DNA from: Prochlorococcus sp. AG-402-L09
GTDB taxonomy: Bacteria > Cyanobacteriota > Cyanobacteriia > PCC-6307 > Cyanobiaceae
Direction: 5' to 3'
Length of the DNA stretch: 64,000 nt
NCBI GenBank assembly: GCA_003216715.1
Contig: QCIK01000002.1
Span: 124,001-188,000 of the forward strand
The stretch's first letter is position 1, and each line of letters starts with the position of its first letter. The translations under genes were made by a program, and so were the position numbers. Below the pieces are notes generated by a model, which saw only the letters and a list, made by a program, of their open reading frames with translations, was not told where the DNA came from and made no database searches. This document shows positions 9,631 to 19,241 of the stretch, piece by piece.

Positions 9631-11553
9631 TTAATTATTTTCATCTGGATGAAAATAATTTCTAATAACAACAGCAGTAGATGTTCCCAATCCAGGTGTT
9701 GTTGAAAGTTCAGAGATAGATGCCATTTGGATAGCTTCTATAGACCTAAAATGCTCCAATAATAATTTAATTCTTTGTGGTCCCAATCCAGGAATCTCAT
9801 TTAATTGAGAACGCTTCATACGTTGACTTCTTTTTTGCCTGTGAAAGGTAATTGCAAACCTATGAGCTTCATCTCTAAGCCTTCGTAATAAAAGCAATCC
9901 TGGTTGATTTGGCTCAGTGTCTAATGGCTGTTTATAATTTGGAATAAAAATCTCCTCTTTCTTTTTGGCCAAAGATATAAGATTTATATTTTGATCAAGA
10001 TTTAACTCCTGTAAAGCTGCTAATACTGAACTTAATTGTCCTTTACCACCATCTATTACAACTAAATCTGGCCAGTCATTCAAATTATCCTTGTCTAAGA
10101 CACTAGATTCATTATTTGATAATTCATTCATATCACCACCATCTTCTTTAAAACGTGCCCATCTTCTAAATCTCCTAGTAAGAACTTCAGCCATAGATTC
10201 GAAATCATCGCTATGTCCTAGTTTTATATTAGAACTTTTGATTTTATATTTTCTATAGTGTTGTCTAGCTGCGATACCATCAATAAAAACAACTTGAGAA
10301 GCGACAGCATCACTACCTTGTATATGACTGATATCGTAACATTCAATTCTTTTTGGAATTTTTGCCAGCTCAAGGATATTGGTTAAATCGTCTAGCTCTA
10401 GTAAATTTTTATCATGTGATTGTTTTATTCTTTGCAACTCTAAATTTGCATTCTTTTCTACTAATTTAATAATTTCCGCCTTCTTTGATCTTTTTGGGAC
10501 TTTAATATGAACTTTTTGCTTTTTTATTTCACTAAGCCAATCAGATATTAACTCTGTATTAATTAATTTATGTTGAACTAATATTTCTGCTGGTATTTCA
10601 ACAGGATCTACATTGGAGTAATGATTTTCAACAACTTTTTGAAGTATTTGAGAATTACTTAGATTATTATTATCTGAGAAATATCCTAGTCTTCCAATTA
10701 ACTTACCTGATCGCATTTGAAAAATTTGAATAGATGATATATTTTCTTCTGATGCCAATGCAATTATATCCCTGCATACAGATGAATCAGGAATAATCAT
10801 CTTTTGAGATTCATATAATCTATCTATACCTTTAAGCTGGTCCCTAACTGATCCAGCTTCCTCAAACTTTAATGACTCTGAAAAAGAGAGCATTTGTTTT
10901 TCTAATAATGTTCTTAATTCATCCGTTCTACCTTGAAAAATCATTTCAACTCGTTTTAGAGTATTTTTATAGTCCTCAGAACTAATCTCCTCTTGGCAAA
11001 CACCAGGACATCTACCAATTGAATAGTTAAGACATGTTCTATCCCTGTAAAGCGGTACTCTTCGTTGTCTAAGAGGAAAAAGTTTTTTTATACTAAACAA
11101 CGTCTGTCTAAGCAGATAAACATCAACATATGGACCATAATACTTGTCTTTTAATTGTCTTTGGCGTCTTTTTCTAGTTAAAAAGATTCTGGGGTATTTA
11201 TCACCCCATGTTATACAAATATAAGGATATTTCTTATCATCTTTTAATAGAACATTGAAATAGGGTTGACGAGTTTTTATTAAATTAGACTCTAGAGTTA
11301 ATGCTTCACTTTCGTTATCAGTAACTATCAATTCGATATCTACAACCTGCCTTACCATTAGCGAAATTCTTGGACTTAATTCATCACTTCTTCGAAAATA
11401 ACTTCTAACTCTATTTCTTAACTTTTTAGACTTTCCAACATATAACAATCTATCATCACTATCTTTCATCAAATAACATCCAGGATCATTTGGTATATCC
11501 TTCAAAAATTTCGATAGTCTTGAGTTGTCTTTTATTAACGGTGTTAATTCCAC
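9631..11553 (-). CDS. uvrC: Excinuclease ABC subunit C
   Basis: Nuclease subunit of nucleotide excision repair that makes both incisions around a UvrAB-marked lesion. The 640 residues carry a GIY-YIG nuclease domain (about 20-100; PGCYLMKDSDDRLLYVGKSK), a four-Cys cluster (CLNYSIGRCPGVC, about 170-190), a UVR motif for UvrB binding (about 205-240), an RNase H-like second nuclease (IECYDISHIQGSDAVASQVVF) and a C-terminal helix-hairpin-helix pair (IPGLGPQRIKLLLEHF, TPGLGTSTAVVIRNYF). The start is GTG at 11551-11553. It lies 18 bases downstream of the flavin reductase gene. I saw no LexA-like site in that short gap. Confidence 0.97.
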   Translation of the reverse strand: MELTPLIKDNSRLSKFLKDIPNDPGCYLMKDSDDRLLYVGKSKKLRNRVRSYFRRSDELSPRISLMVRQVVDIELIVTDNESEALTLESNLIKTRQPYFNVLLKDDKKYPYICITWGDKYPRIFLTRKRRQRQLKDKYYGPYVDVYLLRQTLFSIKKLFPLRQRRVPLYRDRTCLNYSIGRCPGVCQEEISSEDYKNTLKRVEMIFQGRTDELRTLLEKQMLSFSESLKFEEAGSVRDQLKGIDRLYESQKMIIPDSSVCRDIIALASEENISSIQIFQMRSGKLIGRLGYFSDNNNLSNSQILQKVVENHYSNVDPVEIPAEILVQHKLINTELISDWLSEIKKQKVHIKVPKRSKKAEIIKLVEKNANLELQRIKQSHDKNLLELDDLTNILELAKIPKRIECYDISHIQGSDAVASQVVFIDGIAARQHYRKYKIKSSNIKLGHSDDFESMAEVLTRRFRRWARFKEDGGDMNELSNNESSVLDKDNLNDWPDLVVIDGGKGQLSSVLAALQELNLDQNINLISLAKKKEEIFIPNYKQPLDTEPNQPGLLLLRRLRDEAHRFAITFHRQKRSQRMKRSQLNEIPGLGPQRIKLLLEHFRSIEAIQMASISELSTTPGLGTSTAVVIRNYFHPDENN

Positions 11554-11571
11554 CGAACTTGTCTCGTTAAA

Positions 11572-12054
11572 TTAACCACCATAGTTCCAACCTGTGCTCG
11601 CTAAATTTAAGGCAGATCCATCTTTATTCAATACAGCACTCTTTACTTCAGCGACGAAGACTGTGTGATCTCCATGTTCTACGCCTGAAATCACTTCGCA
11701 TTCAACGCCACCTATAACATCTTCGATTAAGGGCATACCAAGCTCTCCATAGGTAAATTTACAAGCTTCAAATCGTCCACCTAATCCTTTTTGTGGCTTA
11801 AAAAACACAGCTGCTAGATCTTTTTGATCTTCTCTCAATACATTTAGAGAAAACATCTTAGTTCTTTGAATAATTCCGTGACTAGATCCATCAGCGCGAA
11901 CTGCCATTACAACTAAAGGAGGTGTAAATGAACCTTGTGTTACCCAACTAGCAGTAAAACCATTTATTTCATCTCCTTCTCTCACTGCACAAATAAATAA
12001 TCCGTGAGGAATTTTGCGCAAAAGAACTTTTTTGGCATCCTGATTAAGAGTCAT
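11572..12054 (-). CDS. Flavin reductase-like FMN-binding protein
   Basis: A 160-residue protein of the flavin reductase-like (split-barrel, FMN-binding) superfamily. NGFTASWVTQGSFTPPLVVMAVRADG and MFSLNVLREDQKDLAAVFF are the typical flavin-contact blocks. In cyanobacteria this domain also occurs as the C-terminal module of flavodiiron proteins; here it stands alone. A role in FMN-dependent electron transfer or flavin reduction is inferred; the partner is unknown. It is divergent from coaD across 67 bases, and uvrC follows on the same strand. Confidence 0.85.
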   Translation of the reverse strand: MTLNQDAKKVLLRKIPHGLFICAVREGDEINGFTASWVTQGSFTPPLVVMAVRADGSSHGIIQRTKMFSLNVLREDQKDLAAVFFKPQKGLGGRFEACKFTYGELGMPLIEDVIGGVECEVISGVEHGDHTVFVAEVKSAVLNKDGSALNLASTGWNYGG

Positions 12055-12121
12055 GCGCTTTGATACGTTTATAGATATGAGATTCTATGAAAGAAATGGA
12101 CTTTTTTAAAGTTAAAAAACC

Positions 12122-12598
12122 ATGAAGGCGCTTTATCCCGGTAGTTTCGACCCATTAACGTTTGGACATCTTGATCTAATTCAAAGGGGAAGTAATTTAT
12201 TTGGAGAAGTTCTCATTGCAGTATTAGAAAATCCTTCAAAAAAGGCAACTTTTCCTTGCGAGAGAAGAATAGAGCAGATTAAAAATGCTACCAGAGATAT
12301 ACCAGGTTGTAGAACAATAGCTTTTAAAGGGCTAACGGTGGATTGTGCACGTGAACATAATGCGGACCTTATTTTAAGAGGCTTAAGAGCTATGAGTGAT
12401 TTTGAATATGAACTACAGGTTGCTCATACAAATAGATCTTTAAATAATCAATACGAAACGATTTTTCTCGCGACAGAAACGCATCATAGTTTTTTAAGTA
12501 GTTCTGTAGTTAAAGAAGTCGCAAGATTCGGTGGTGAGATTCGCCATATGGTTCCTGAGTTTATAGCCAAAGATCTTTTGGCACTAAATACAAATTAA
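12122..12598 (+). CDS. coaD: Phosphopantetheine adenylyltransferase
   Basis: Adenylates 4'-phosphopantetheine to dephospho-CoA, the penultimate step of coenzyme A synthesis. The 158-residue length is typical. The nucleotidyl-transferase signature [18 protein letters not shown] is at the N-terminus with the catalytic His at H16. [18 protein letters not shown] and [17 protein letters not shown] are the substrate-binding blocks. Its stop overlaps the stop of the convergent carboxypeptidase gene by 4 bases (12595-12598), with no room for a separate terminator. Confidence 0.97.
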   Translation: MKALYPGSFDPLTFGHLDLIQRGSNLFGEVLIAVLENPSKKATFPCERRIEQIKNATRDIPGCRTIAFKGLTVDCAREHNADLILRGLRAMSDFEYELQVAHTNRSLNNQYETIFLATETHHSFLSSSVVKEVARFGGEIRHMVPEFIAKDLLALNTN

Positions 12599-13830
12599 TT
12601 ACAATTATCAGTATTATCTACTATGGATAATATTTTCATAATATGTTTCGTCGAATGATCCATATTGTTAACTATAATACTAAATATTTTTCCTTCTCCT
12701 AATATAATACCGGAAACGGATCTAACCTTATTAAGTCTTCCAGATTTAGCTAGAATTCTACCCTTAAGGTTTACTGGAGCATTTACATTAGACAACGAGC
12801 CCCTAACACCTAAAATTGAAAAAGATGAGAAATAATAGTCAGAAAATCTATTAAGTTTCATTCTTCTTAAAAACTGAGTTAAACCATATGTGGTTACTCT
12901 ATTCTTTCTTGATAAACCACTAGCATCTGCAAAGGTAAAATTGTCAGAATTAAAGTTTTGATTTTTTATCCAATTACTATAGTTTAGATTTGGAAAATCA
13001 TTAGACCAGTCATTTATTGAATGTCTGAAAATGACTTCAGCAGTAAAATTGTGGCTCTCAGAGTTGACAAGGTTTAGCAAGATATATAAAGGGGCAGAAT
13101 TAATAACTTTAATTGTTGAGATATAATCAATAGGATAGGTTTCGTTAACGGCTTTTACAAAATATTTTTTAGATAAATTCGTTTTTCTCAGAGCAGTCTC
13201 TAACTCATAAATGAAATTATCAATTGGATTATTTAAAGCGTTAATACTTGCATTACTAGCTATTGAATACTTAGTAATAGGTGCTCCATATTCTTCCTTT
13301 CTATCCGCATATGACCAGCTAGAAGGCCACCAATTTTTGGTATTGTTACTTTTAATTATTATTGGAAATTTTGAAGTAGAATTATAATTGGTACTATTAA
13401 GATCATTAATTAAATCTTCTAAATGACTTTTATCAAAATCGGGATCCCCCGATGCTTCTATATATAAGCTTCCATCATTTATCTCTTTTAGAGATGTATT
13501 AAGAGTATAATAAGGCCCTAAGGTATCTAAAGAAAAAGCGCTAGACAGAATCTTCTGATTAGAGGCAGGTATACGAGGTGTTTTGCCATTAATATCTACA
13601 ATGAAATCACCAGATTCATCTAAAATACTAATGCTAATATTAGAAATAAAATTATAAGTATAGTCTTCTAATTTAGTTTGCAAAGGTTCACATATATTAA
13701 ATTCCTCTTGACTTATCTTATTAATATTATCTCTTTGTCTTATATATGAGAATAATGAAAATAAATTACCATTAATTATATTTACGGATAACAAGATTAA
13801 ACCAATATATAAATATAATTTTTTAAGCAT
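12595..13830 (-). CDS. dacB: D-alanyl-D-alanine carboxypeptidase, PBP4/S13 family
   Basis: Periplasmic penicillin-binding protein of peptidase family S13 that trims or cleaves peptidoglycan stem peptides. The 411 residues begin with a hydrophobic signal segment (about 4-20). The serine-peptidase triad of motifs is visible: SxxK as S90-NQ-K93 in [13 protein letters not shown], SxN as SHN (about 259-261) in [13 protein letters not shown], and a KTG variant, KSG, in [15 protein letters not shown] near residue 360. The protein is asparagine- and serine-rich, as expected for an A+T-rich genome. It follows a DUF1995 gene on the same strand after 4 bases. Confidence 0.9.
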   Translation of the reverse strand: MLKKLYLYIGLILLSVNIINGNLFSLFSYIRQRDNINKISQEEFNICEPLQTKLEDYTYNFISNISISILDESGDFIVDINGKTPRIPASNQKILSSAFSLDTLGPYYTLNTSLKEINDGSLYIEASGDPDFDKSHLEDLINDLNSTNYNSTSKFPIIIKSNNTKNWWPSSWSYADRKEEYGAPITKYSIASNASINALNNPIDNFIYELETALRKTNLSKKYFVKAVNETYPIDYISTIKVINSAPLYILLNLVNSESHNFTAEVIFRHSINDWSNDFPNLNYSNWIKNQNFNSDNFTFADASGLSRKNRVTTYGLTQFLRRMKLNRFSDYYFSSFSILGVRGSLSNVNAPVNLKGRILAKSGRLNKVRSVSGIILGEGKIFSIIVNNMDHSTKHIMKILSIVDNTDNCN

Positions 13831-13834
13831 ACTG

Positions 13835-14458
13835 TTACAGGTTTAGCATTATAGTTTCATCGTCAGGACGTTTATCAAATGATTTAGCAAAAGAATATCC
13901 ATTAGGATTTAATTTAAAAAGCTCCCAATCATTAGGAAATCTTTTTAATAATGCGCCCATAGATAATGGTTGAATAAAATAAAGTACTTTCCATTTTTCA
14001 GCAAATCTTTTTCTCATTTCCCTACCGACACTTCCGATTCCTACTATTGGATCTTCCAACTTACCATTAATCATAATTACGGTGGAATTAGTATGGGAAC
14101 ATACTTGCTCAAACATCTCAATATCATATGGTTGAGGAGAACAAACTAATAAGACTGAATTCAACGAATCTGTTGAATTAATAAACTCCTTAAATGTAAA
14201 GATCTTACTAGCCAATTCAGGGTTATCTCTTTTAGCAAGAGCAGCTCCGCCGGCGTCGGCCCACAATAAAATATTATCGAATTTAATTTCAGTTAGTTTG
14301 TTAGATAACCGAAAAATTATTGGATTAATTCTTAATCCTTCAAATCTTAGGCTGATAGAAAGAAAAGATTGTTCAGAATTACTTAAAAAATAGCTTTGGA
14401 TTGATTCATATACATTTGATTCTGCTTCTCTAAGATCTGAGGGGAGCTTATTATTCAT
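13835..14458 (-). CDS. DUF1995 family protein
   Basis: A 207-residue soluble protein of the DUF1995 family, which is found in cyanobacteria and plastids. Recognisable blocks are the N-terminal SDLREAESNVYESIQSYF, the DAGGAALAKRDNPELASKIFTF segment and LYFIQPLSMGALLKRFPNDWELF near the C-terminus. No catalytic motif can be read and the molecular function is unknown. It lies between iscS (7 bases) and the carboxypeptidase (4 bases) on the same strand, so dapF-iscS-DUF1995-dacB probably form one transcript. Confidence 0.85.
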   Translation of the reverse strand: MNNKLPSDLREAESNVYESIQSYFLSNSEQSFLSISLRFEGLRINPIIFRLSNKLTEIKFDNILLWADAGGAALAKRDNPELASKIFTFKEFINSTDSLNSVLLVCSPQPYDIEMFEQVCSHTNSTVIMINGKLEDPIVGIGSVGREMRKRFAEKWKVLYFIQPLSMGALLKRFPNDWELFKLNPNGYSFAKSFDKRPDDETIMLNL

Positions 14459-14465
14459 TTGATGA

Positions 14466-15647
14466 TCATTGTTTTTTGAGTTCTAAAGATTGCAATGATT
14501 CATCTATTATATTTGAAACTGAGTTAATATCATCATTTGAAATCCATGGACCAATAGTTATTCTTAATCCAGATTCTTGTAGTGGTTTATCAACATTAAT
14601 TGCTACCAGTATGGGATTTGGTCCTGGACTAGATGATGAGCAAGCACTACCACTACTTATATAAACGCCATATTGTGATAATAATCGAACAATTTCTCTA
14701 CCTTTAATTGGAATCATTGATTTTGTATGACAGAGAAATGAAAGATTATTCGGTAGTCGTTCTCTATGAGGACCAATAAAAGTAAGTTGTTTATTCTTAA
14801 CTAGATTTTGTTTTAAAAGAGAAGTCATTTTGGAGACATTATTTTTTGGGAATAATGTTTGATTATCTGTAACCTCTATATATTGATTAAGAAGGTCAAT
14901 TGCTGTTGAAAAACCTGCAATAAGGGGAACTGACTCTGTACCAGATCTTATAGAGCCATTCTTAAATCCATATGAAGGATCATTAAGTAATAACTCTCGA
15001 ACGTTTCTTCGCAACATTAATAATCCAATACCTTTTGGTCCTTGAAGTTTGTGCGCAGAGGCACTAAGCATATCAACATTTAATTTACTCCAATCAATAA
15101 GACCGCTAGGGAGGACCTGTGTAGCATCAGTATGAAAAAGTATATTTCGTTTTTTACATTCATTACCTATTAGATTTATGGGCTGAATGGCCCCAATCTC
15201 ACTTTGGCCCCAGATTATCGAAACGATTTTTGTTGGAGGAGATAACATCTCCTCCAACAAATCAAGGTTGATAATTCCATAACGATCTACAGGCCAGTAT
15301 TTTATATCCCAACCATCATTAAGCAATTGATTGGCTATTAAGTTAATAGAAGGGTGTTCAACGCTACTTATAACAAGTCTTCCTTTATCAAGATTATTAG
15401 ATACAACTTTAAGAGAAAGATAATTTGACTCAGTTGCTCCAGATGTGAAAAAAATTTCGTTAGATGAAGCTTTTAATTTATTAGCTATTGATAATCTAGA
15501 TCTTTCCAAAATCTCTCTTGCAAAAACCCCAACTTTATGGATACTTGATGGATTACCCCAGCATTCAGATTGAATATCCTTTAGTTTATTAATAACATCT
15601 ATATGTGGAGGAGTAGTCGCTGATGCATCGAGATAAATATTATTCAT
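14466..15647 (-). CDS. iscS: Cysteine desulfurase, IscS/NifS family
   Basis: PLP enzyme that takes sulfur from cysteine for Fe-S clusters and thiolated cofactors. I start it at the ATG at 15647 rather than the TTG two codons upstream, giving 393 residues that open with NIYLDASATTPP. The PLP lysine is K200 in SASAHKLQGPKGIG, and the sulfur-carrying cysteine is C336 in the flexible loop SSGSACSSSSPGPN. The TDATQ block that contacts the cofactor is present. It is 12 bases downstream of dapF. Other desulfurases may exist outside the window, so the symbol is given at class level. Confidence 0.93.
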   Translation of the reverse strand: MNNIYLDASATTPPHIDVINKLKDIQSECWGNPSSIHKVGVFAREILERSRLSIANKLKASSNEIFFTSGATESNYLSLKVVSNNLDKGRLVISSVEHPSINLIANQLLNDGWDIKYWPVDRYGIINLDLLEEMLSPPTKIVSIIWGQSEIGAIQPINLIGNECKKRNILFHTDATQVLPSGLIDWSKLNVDMLSASAHKLQGPKGIGLLMLRRNVRELLLNDPSYGFKNGSIRSGTESVPLIAGFSTAIDLLNQYIEVTDNQTLFPKNNVSKMTSLLKQNLVKNKQLTFIGPHRERLPNNLSFLCHTKSMIPIKGREIVRLLSQYGVYISSGSACSSSSPGPNPILVAINVDKPLQESGLRITIGPWISNDDINSVSNIIDESLQSLELKKQ

Positions 15648-15659
15648 TTTCAAGTATGA

Positions 15660-16514
15660 CTAAATATCTATCTCGCCATGAAATACTTTTAAGGCAGGCC
15701 CCTGCATTAAAACTGGACCTGCTTGGTTGGGCCATTCAATTTCTAATTTGCCTCCTGGTAAATAAATGTTAGCGTTGTTTAAAGTTTTACCTAACTTGGA
15801 TGTTACGACCAGACACGCGCAAGCCCCTGTACCACAAGCTAGTGTTGGCCCGCAACCCCTTTCCCATACCTTAACTTTAATATTTGATTTATCAATTAAT
15901 TCAACAAAGTGAACATTAGTATCATTAGGAAATGTATTGTGTTTTTCAAGGAATCTTCCCCATTCTTCGAATGGTATATTATCAATCTTATCAACAAATA
16001 CAATCATATGAGGATTGCCCATACTAGCAGCATAAACATTTAAAATTTGATCATTGATTGTAATCTTTCCATTAGGAACTGGTAAATTATTCATTAACAA
16101 TTTAGTAGGTATATCTTCAGGAGAAAGAATAGGTTCTCCCATATTTACTTTAATATTTTCATTACCAGAAATAGAGGTGAGAATCAAACCAGCTTTAGTT
16201 TCAACTCGAATCTCAGACTTATCATTAATTTCATTATTATCGTTTAAAAAAGCAATCAAGCATCTTATACCATTTCCACACATTTCTGGTTCAGAACCGT
16301 CAGAATTAAATATCCTCATTTTCACAAAACATTTATTTTTGGACTCTAATATAAGAATAATTCCATCAGCACCGATGCCAAAATTTCTATGACATAGATA
16401 TTCAATAAAGTTATCTTTATTTTCAGTAAATAAATTATCTAAGTTATTACCACGTGCATCAAAGATAATAAAATCGTTACCAAGTCCTTGATATTTTGAG
16501 AAATTATATTTCAT
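15660..16514 (-). CDS. dapF: Diaminopimelate epimerase
   Basis: Converts LL- to meso-diaminopimelate for lysine and peptidoglycan synthesis. The 284 residues contain both active-site cysteines: C79 in PEMCGNGIRC and C227 in LACGTGACAC. The N-terminal KYQGLGNDFIIFDAR is the family signature. It heads the minus-strand run dapF-iscS-DUF1995-dacB, which ties a peptidoglycan precursor enzyme to a peptidoglycan hydrolase. It is divergent from leuS. Confidence 0.97.
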   Translation of the reverse strand: MKYNFSKYQGLGNDFIIFDARGNNLDNLFTENKDNFIEYLCHRNFGIGADGIILILESKNKCFVKMRIFNSDGSEPEMCGNGIRCLIAFLNDNNEINDKSEIRVETKAGLILTSISGNENIKVNMGEPILSPEDIPTKLLMNNLPVPNGKITINDQILNVYAASMGNPHMIVFVDKIDNIPFEEWGRFLEKHNTFPNDTNVHFVELIDKSNIKVKVWERGCGPTLACGTGACACLVVTSKLGKTLNNANIYLPGGKLEIEWPNQAGPVLMQGPALKVFHGEIDI

Positions 16515-16636
16515 GATTTAAAGTTTGTTTAACTATGTTCTAAGAAAATAAAGCATTCCTGGTAGTAATTTCAGAACTATTCGCATATTGGGCGTCAATT
16601 TATGAGAACATTATCTGATTGGCAAATCAACTACTG

Positions 16637-16642
16637 AAGGAG
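16637..16642 (+). promoter_or_regulatory. Shine-Dalgarno site that fixes the leuS TTG start
   Basis: AAGGAG ends 7 bases before the TTG at 16650. There is no ATG in the same frame near this position. The site therefore supports TTG as the true start of leuS. Confidence 0.75.
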
Positions 16643-16649
16643 ATCTTCC

Positions 16650-19238
16650 TTGAATAATACTACTTCAGAGATTAGTGACCAGCGCTACCAGCCTCGTGAG
16701 ATAGAAGCTTATTGGCAAAAAGAGTGGGTTAATCAAGGGCTCTATAGAACAAATACTGATGTAAACAAAGACAATACTTTTTACGCCTTGTCAATGTTCC
16801 CTTACCCATCGGGTTCATTACATATGGGGCACGTGAGGAATTATGTCATTACAGATGTACTGGCTAGATATAAAAGGATGCAAGGTTATAACGTTCTTCA
16901 TCCAATGGGATGGGATTCCTTCGGTTTACCTGCTGAAAATGCAGCAATAGAGAGAGAGACGAGTCCATCTACCTGGACAGAAAAAAATATTTCACAAATG
17001 AAAGATCAATTAGATCGACTTGGATTATCAATAGATTGGTCTAAAGAAGTTACTACTTGCAAAGAAGATTATTATAAATGGACTCAATATATATTTAATC
17101 AATTACATAAAAATAATCTTGCCTATCAAAAAAAAGCAACCGTAAATTGGGATCCAATTGATCAAACTGTTCTGGCAAATGAACAAGTAGATGCTGAAGG
17201 TAAATCTTGGAGATCTGGAGCTAAAGTTGAGAAAAAGGAATTAAACCAGTGGTTTCTTCGAATTACTAGTTTTGCCGAAGATCTAAATAATGACTTAGCT
17301 CAGCTTAAAGACTGGCCAGAGAGAGTCAGGATTATGCAAAAAAATTGGATTGGTAAGTCAATTGGTGCAGAAATAACATTTGATATTAAAAATCATAAAC
17401 AAAAAATAACAGCTTTCACTACAAGAATAGATACAATCTATGGAGTAAGTTATCTTGTCTTAGCTTCAAATCATCCATTAATTGATCAATTAATAAATGA
17501 TAAAGATATTAATCAATTAATAGAGTTTAGGAATAAACAAGAAAAGTTAAGTGATCTAGAACGTAATTCAGATAGTAGAAAAAAACTTGGAATGTATTTA
17601 GGAGTAAATGCAATTAATCCAGCAGATAATAAAGAGATACCTATTTGGATTGGCGATTATGTGATTATGGAATATGGAACAGGAGCTGTTATGGGTGTTC
17701 CCGCTCATGATAGTAGAGATTATAAGTTTGCCAAATCATATGATTTACCAATTAATTATGTCATAAGACCCAATAATGTTGAAGATGATAGTTATTTAAA
17801 TGCTGAGTACATAGATAAGGGAATCATGATCAATTCAGATAAATTCAATGGTATAGAGTCTGATATTGCAAAAATAAAAATACTTGAATTAGGTTCTAAT
17901 GCTAATTGGGCAAAACCAAAAACCACCTATAAGTTAAGGGATTGGCTAATATCTAGACAAAGATATTGGGGTTGCCCGATTCCGATAATTAATTGCAAGA
18001 AGTGTGGTCAAGTAAGAGTGCCAGACGAGGATCTACCTGTTTCTCTACCTATTGATATTAAATTAACTGGTAAAGGAAAGTCGCCTTTAACTACAAAAAC
18101 AGAATGGATAAATACTTGTTGTCCTAAATGTGGACTTGAAGCAAAAAGAGAAACTGACACAATGGACACTTTTATGTGTTCATCTTGGTACTTTTTAAGA
18201 TATTTAAACCCTGAAAATGAGGAAAACCCATTTATAAAAAGCGAAATTGATAAATGGCTACCTGTTAAACAATACGTCGGTGGTATTGAGCATGCAATTC
18301 TTCATTTACTTTATTCAAGATTTTTAACCAAAGCTCTAAAAAGCTGTGGATTATTAAATATTGATGAACCCTTTAAGAAACTATTAACTCAGGGAATGGT
18401 TCAAGCTATTACTTATAAAAATCCAAATAATAATAAATATTTTTCAAAAGATCAGATTAATGATATAAAAGATCCTAAAGATCCAATCACTGGAGAAAAT
18501 ATTGAGATTATCTATGAAAAGATGTCAAAGTCAAAATACAATGGTGTAGATCCCTCATTAGTGATTGATAAATATGGAGCCGACACAGCTAGAATGTTTA
18601 TACTTTTTAAAGCTCCTCCAGAAAAGGATTTAGAATGGGACGACTCAGATGTTGAAGGGCAATATAGGTTTATACAGAGACTTTGGAAATTTGTGAATAA
18701 TACTTTAGAACTTAAAAAGAGTAATTCAAGATTAAATATAGAAAAAGGCAAATGTAAAGATGATGAGGCTTTACGTATAATTAATATTGCTATTAAAGAA
18801 ATTACTGAAGACTTGGACAACCTTCAATTTAATACAGCAATATCAGAACTTATGAAAGCTGTGAATGGCCTAAGTTCAATAGTTAATTTCTGTAGTAATG
18901 AAACTCTAAATAATGTTATTTCAATATTAGTTAAAATGACTTCCCCATTTTCTCCTCATATTGCAGAAGAGCTTTGGAAGACAATCGGGAATAAGCAAAG
19001 TATTCATCTTCAGTCATGGCCGGAATTCGATGCTGGTTCAATAGAACAAGATACTTTTAAACTTATGATTCAAATTAATGGAAAAGTTAGAGGATCAATT
19101 GAAGCTAGCAAAAATCTATCTAAAGATAAACTAGAGGAAGTTGCTATTAAAAGTGAGGCTGCTATAAAATGGATGAACGGGAAAAAACTAAAACGAATAA
19201 TTGTTGTTCCAAATAAATTAGTTAATATAGTTATTTAG
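16650..19238 (+). CDS. leuS: Leucyl-tRNA synthetase
   Basis: Class I aminoacyl-tRNA synthetase that charges tRNA-Leu. The 862 residues are full length. The HIGH motif is HMGH at 58-61 (PYPSGSLHMGHVRNY) and KMSKS is at 624-628. Between them are the CP1 editing domain and the zinc-binding cysteines of a ribbon (CKKCGQ and CCPKCG). WDSFGLPAENAA is another signature. The start is TTG, supported by a strong ribosome-binding site. The gene ends 3 bases before the convergent pgi. Confidence 0.98.
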   Translation: MNNTTSEISDQRYQPREIEAYWQKEWVNQGLYRTNTDVNKDNTFYALSMFPYPSGSLHMGHVRNYVITDVLARYKRMQGYNVLHPMGWDSFGLPAENAAIERETSPSTWTEKNISQMKDQLDRLGLSIDWSKEVTTCKEDYYKWTQYIFNQLHKNNLAYQKKATVNWDPIDQTVLANEQVDAEGKSWRSGAKVEKKELNQWFLRITSFAEDLNNDLAQLKDWPERVRIMQKNWIGKSIGAEITFDIKNHKQKITAFTTRIDTIYGVSYLVLASNHPLIDQLINDKDINQLIEFRNKQEKLSDLERNSDSRKKLGMYLGVNAINPADNKEIPIWIGDYVIMEYGTGAVMGVPAHDSRDYKFAKSYDLPINYVIRPNNVEDDSYLNAEYIDKGIMINSDKFNGIESDIAKIKILELGSNANWAKPKTTYKLRDWLISRQRYWGCPIPIINCKKCGQVRVPDEDLPVSLPIDIKLTGKGKSPLTTKTEWINTCCPKCGLEAKRETDTMDTFMCSSWYFLRYLNPENEENPFIKSEIDKWLPVKQYVGGIEHAILHLLYSRFLTKALKSCGLLNIDEPFKKLLTQGMVQAITYKNPNNNKYFSKDQINDIKDPKDPITGENIEIIYEKMSKSKYNGVDPSLVIDKYGADTARMFILFKAPPEKDLEWDDSDVEGQYRFIQRLWKFVNNTLELKKSNSRLNIEKGKCKDDEALRIINIAIKEITEDLDNLQFNTAISELMKAVNGLSSIVNFCSNETLNNVISILVKMTSPFSPHIAEELWKTIGNKQSIHLQSWPEFDAGSIEQDTFKLMIQINGKVRGSIEASKNLSKDKLEEVAIKSEAAIKWMNGKKLKRIIVVPNKLVNIVI

Positions 19239-19241
19239 AAA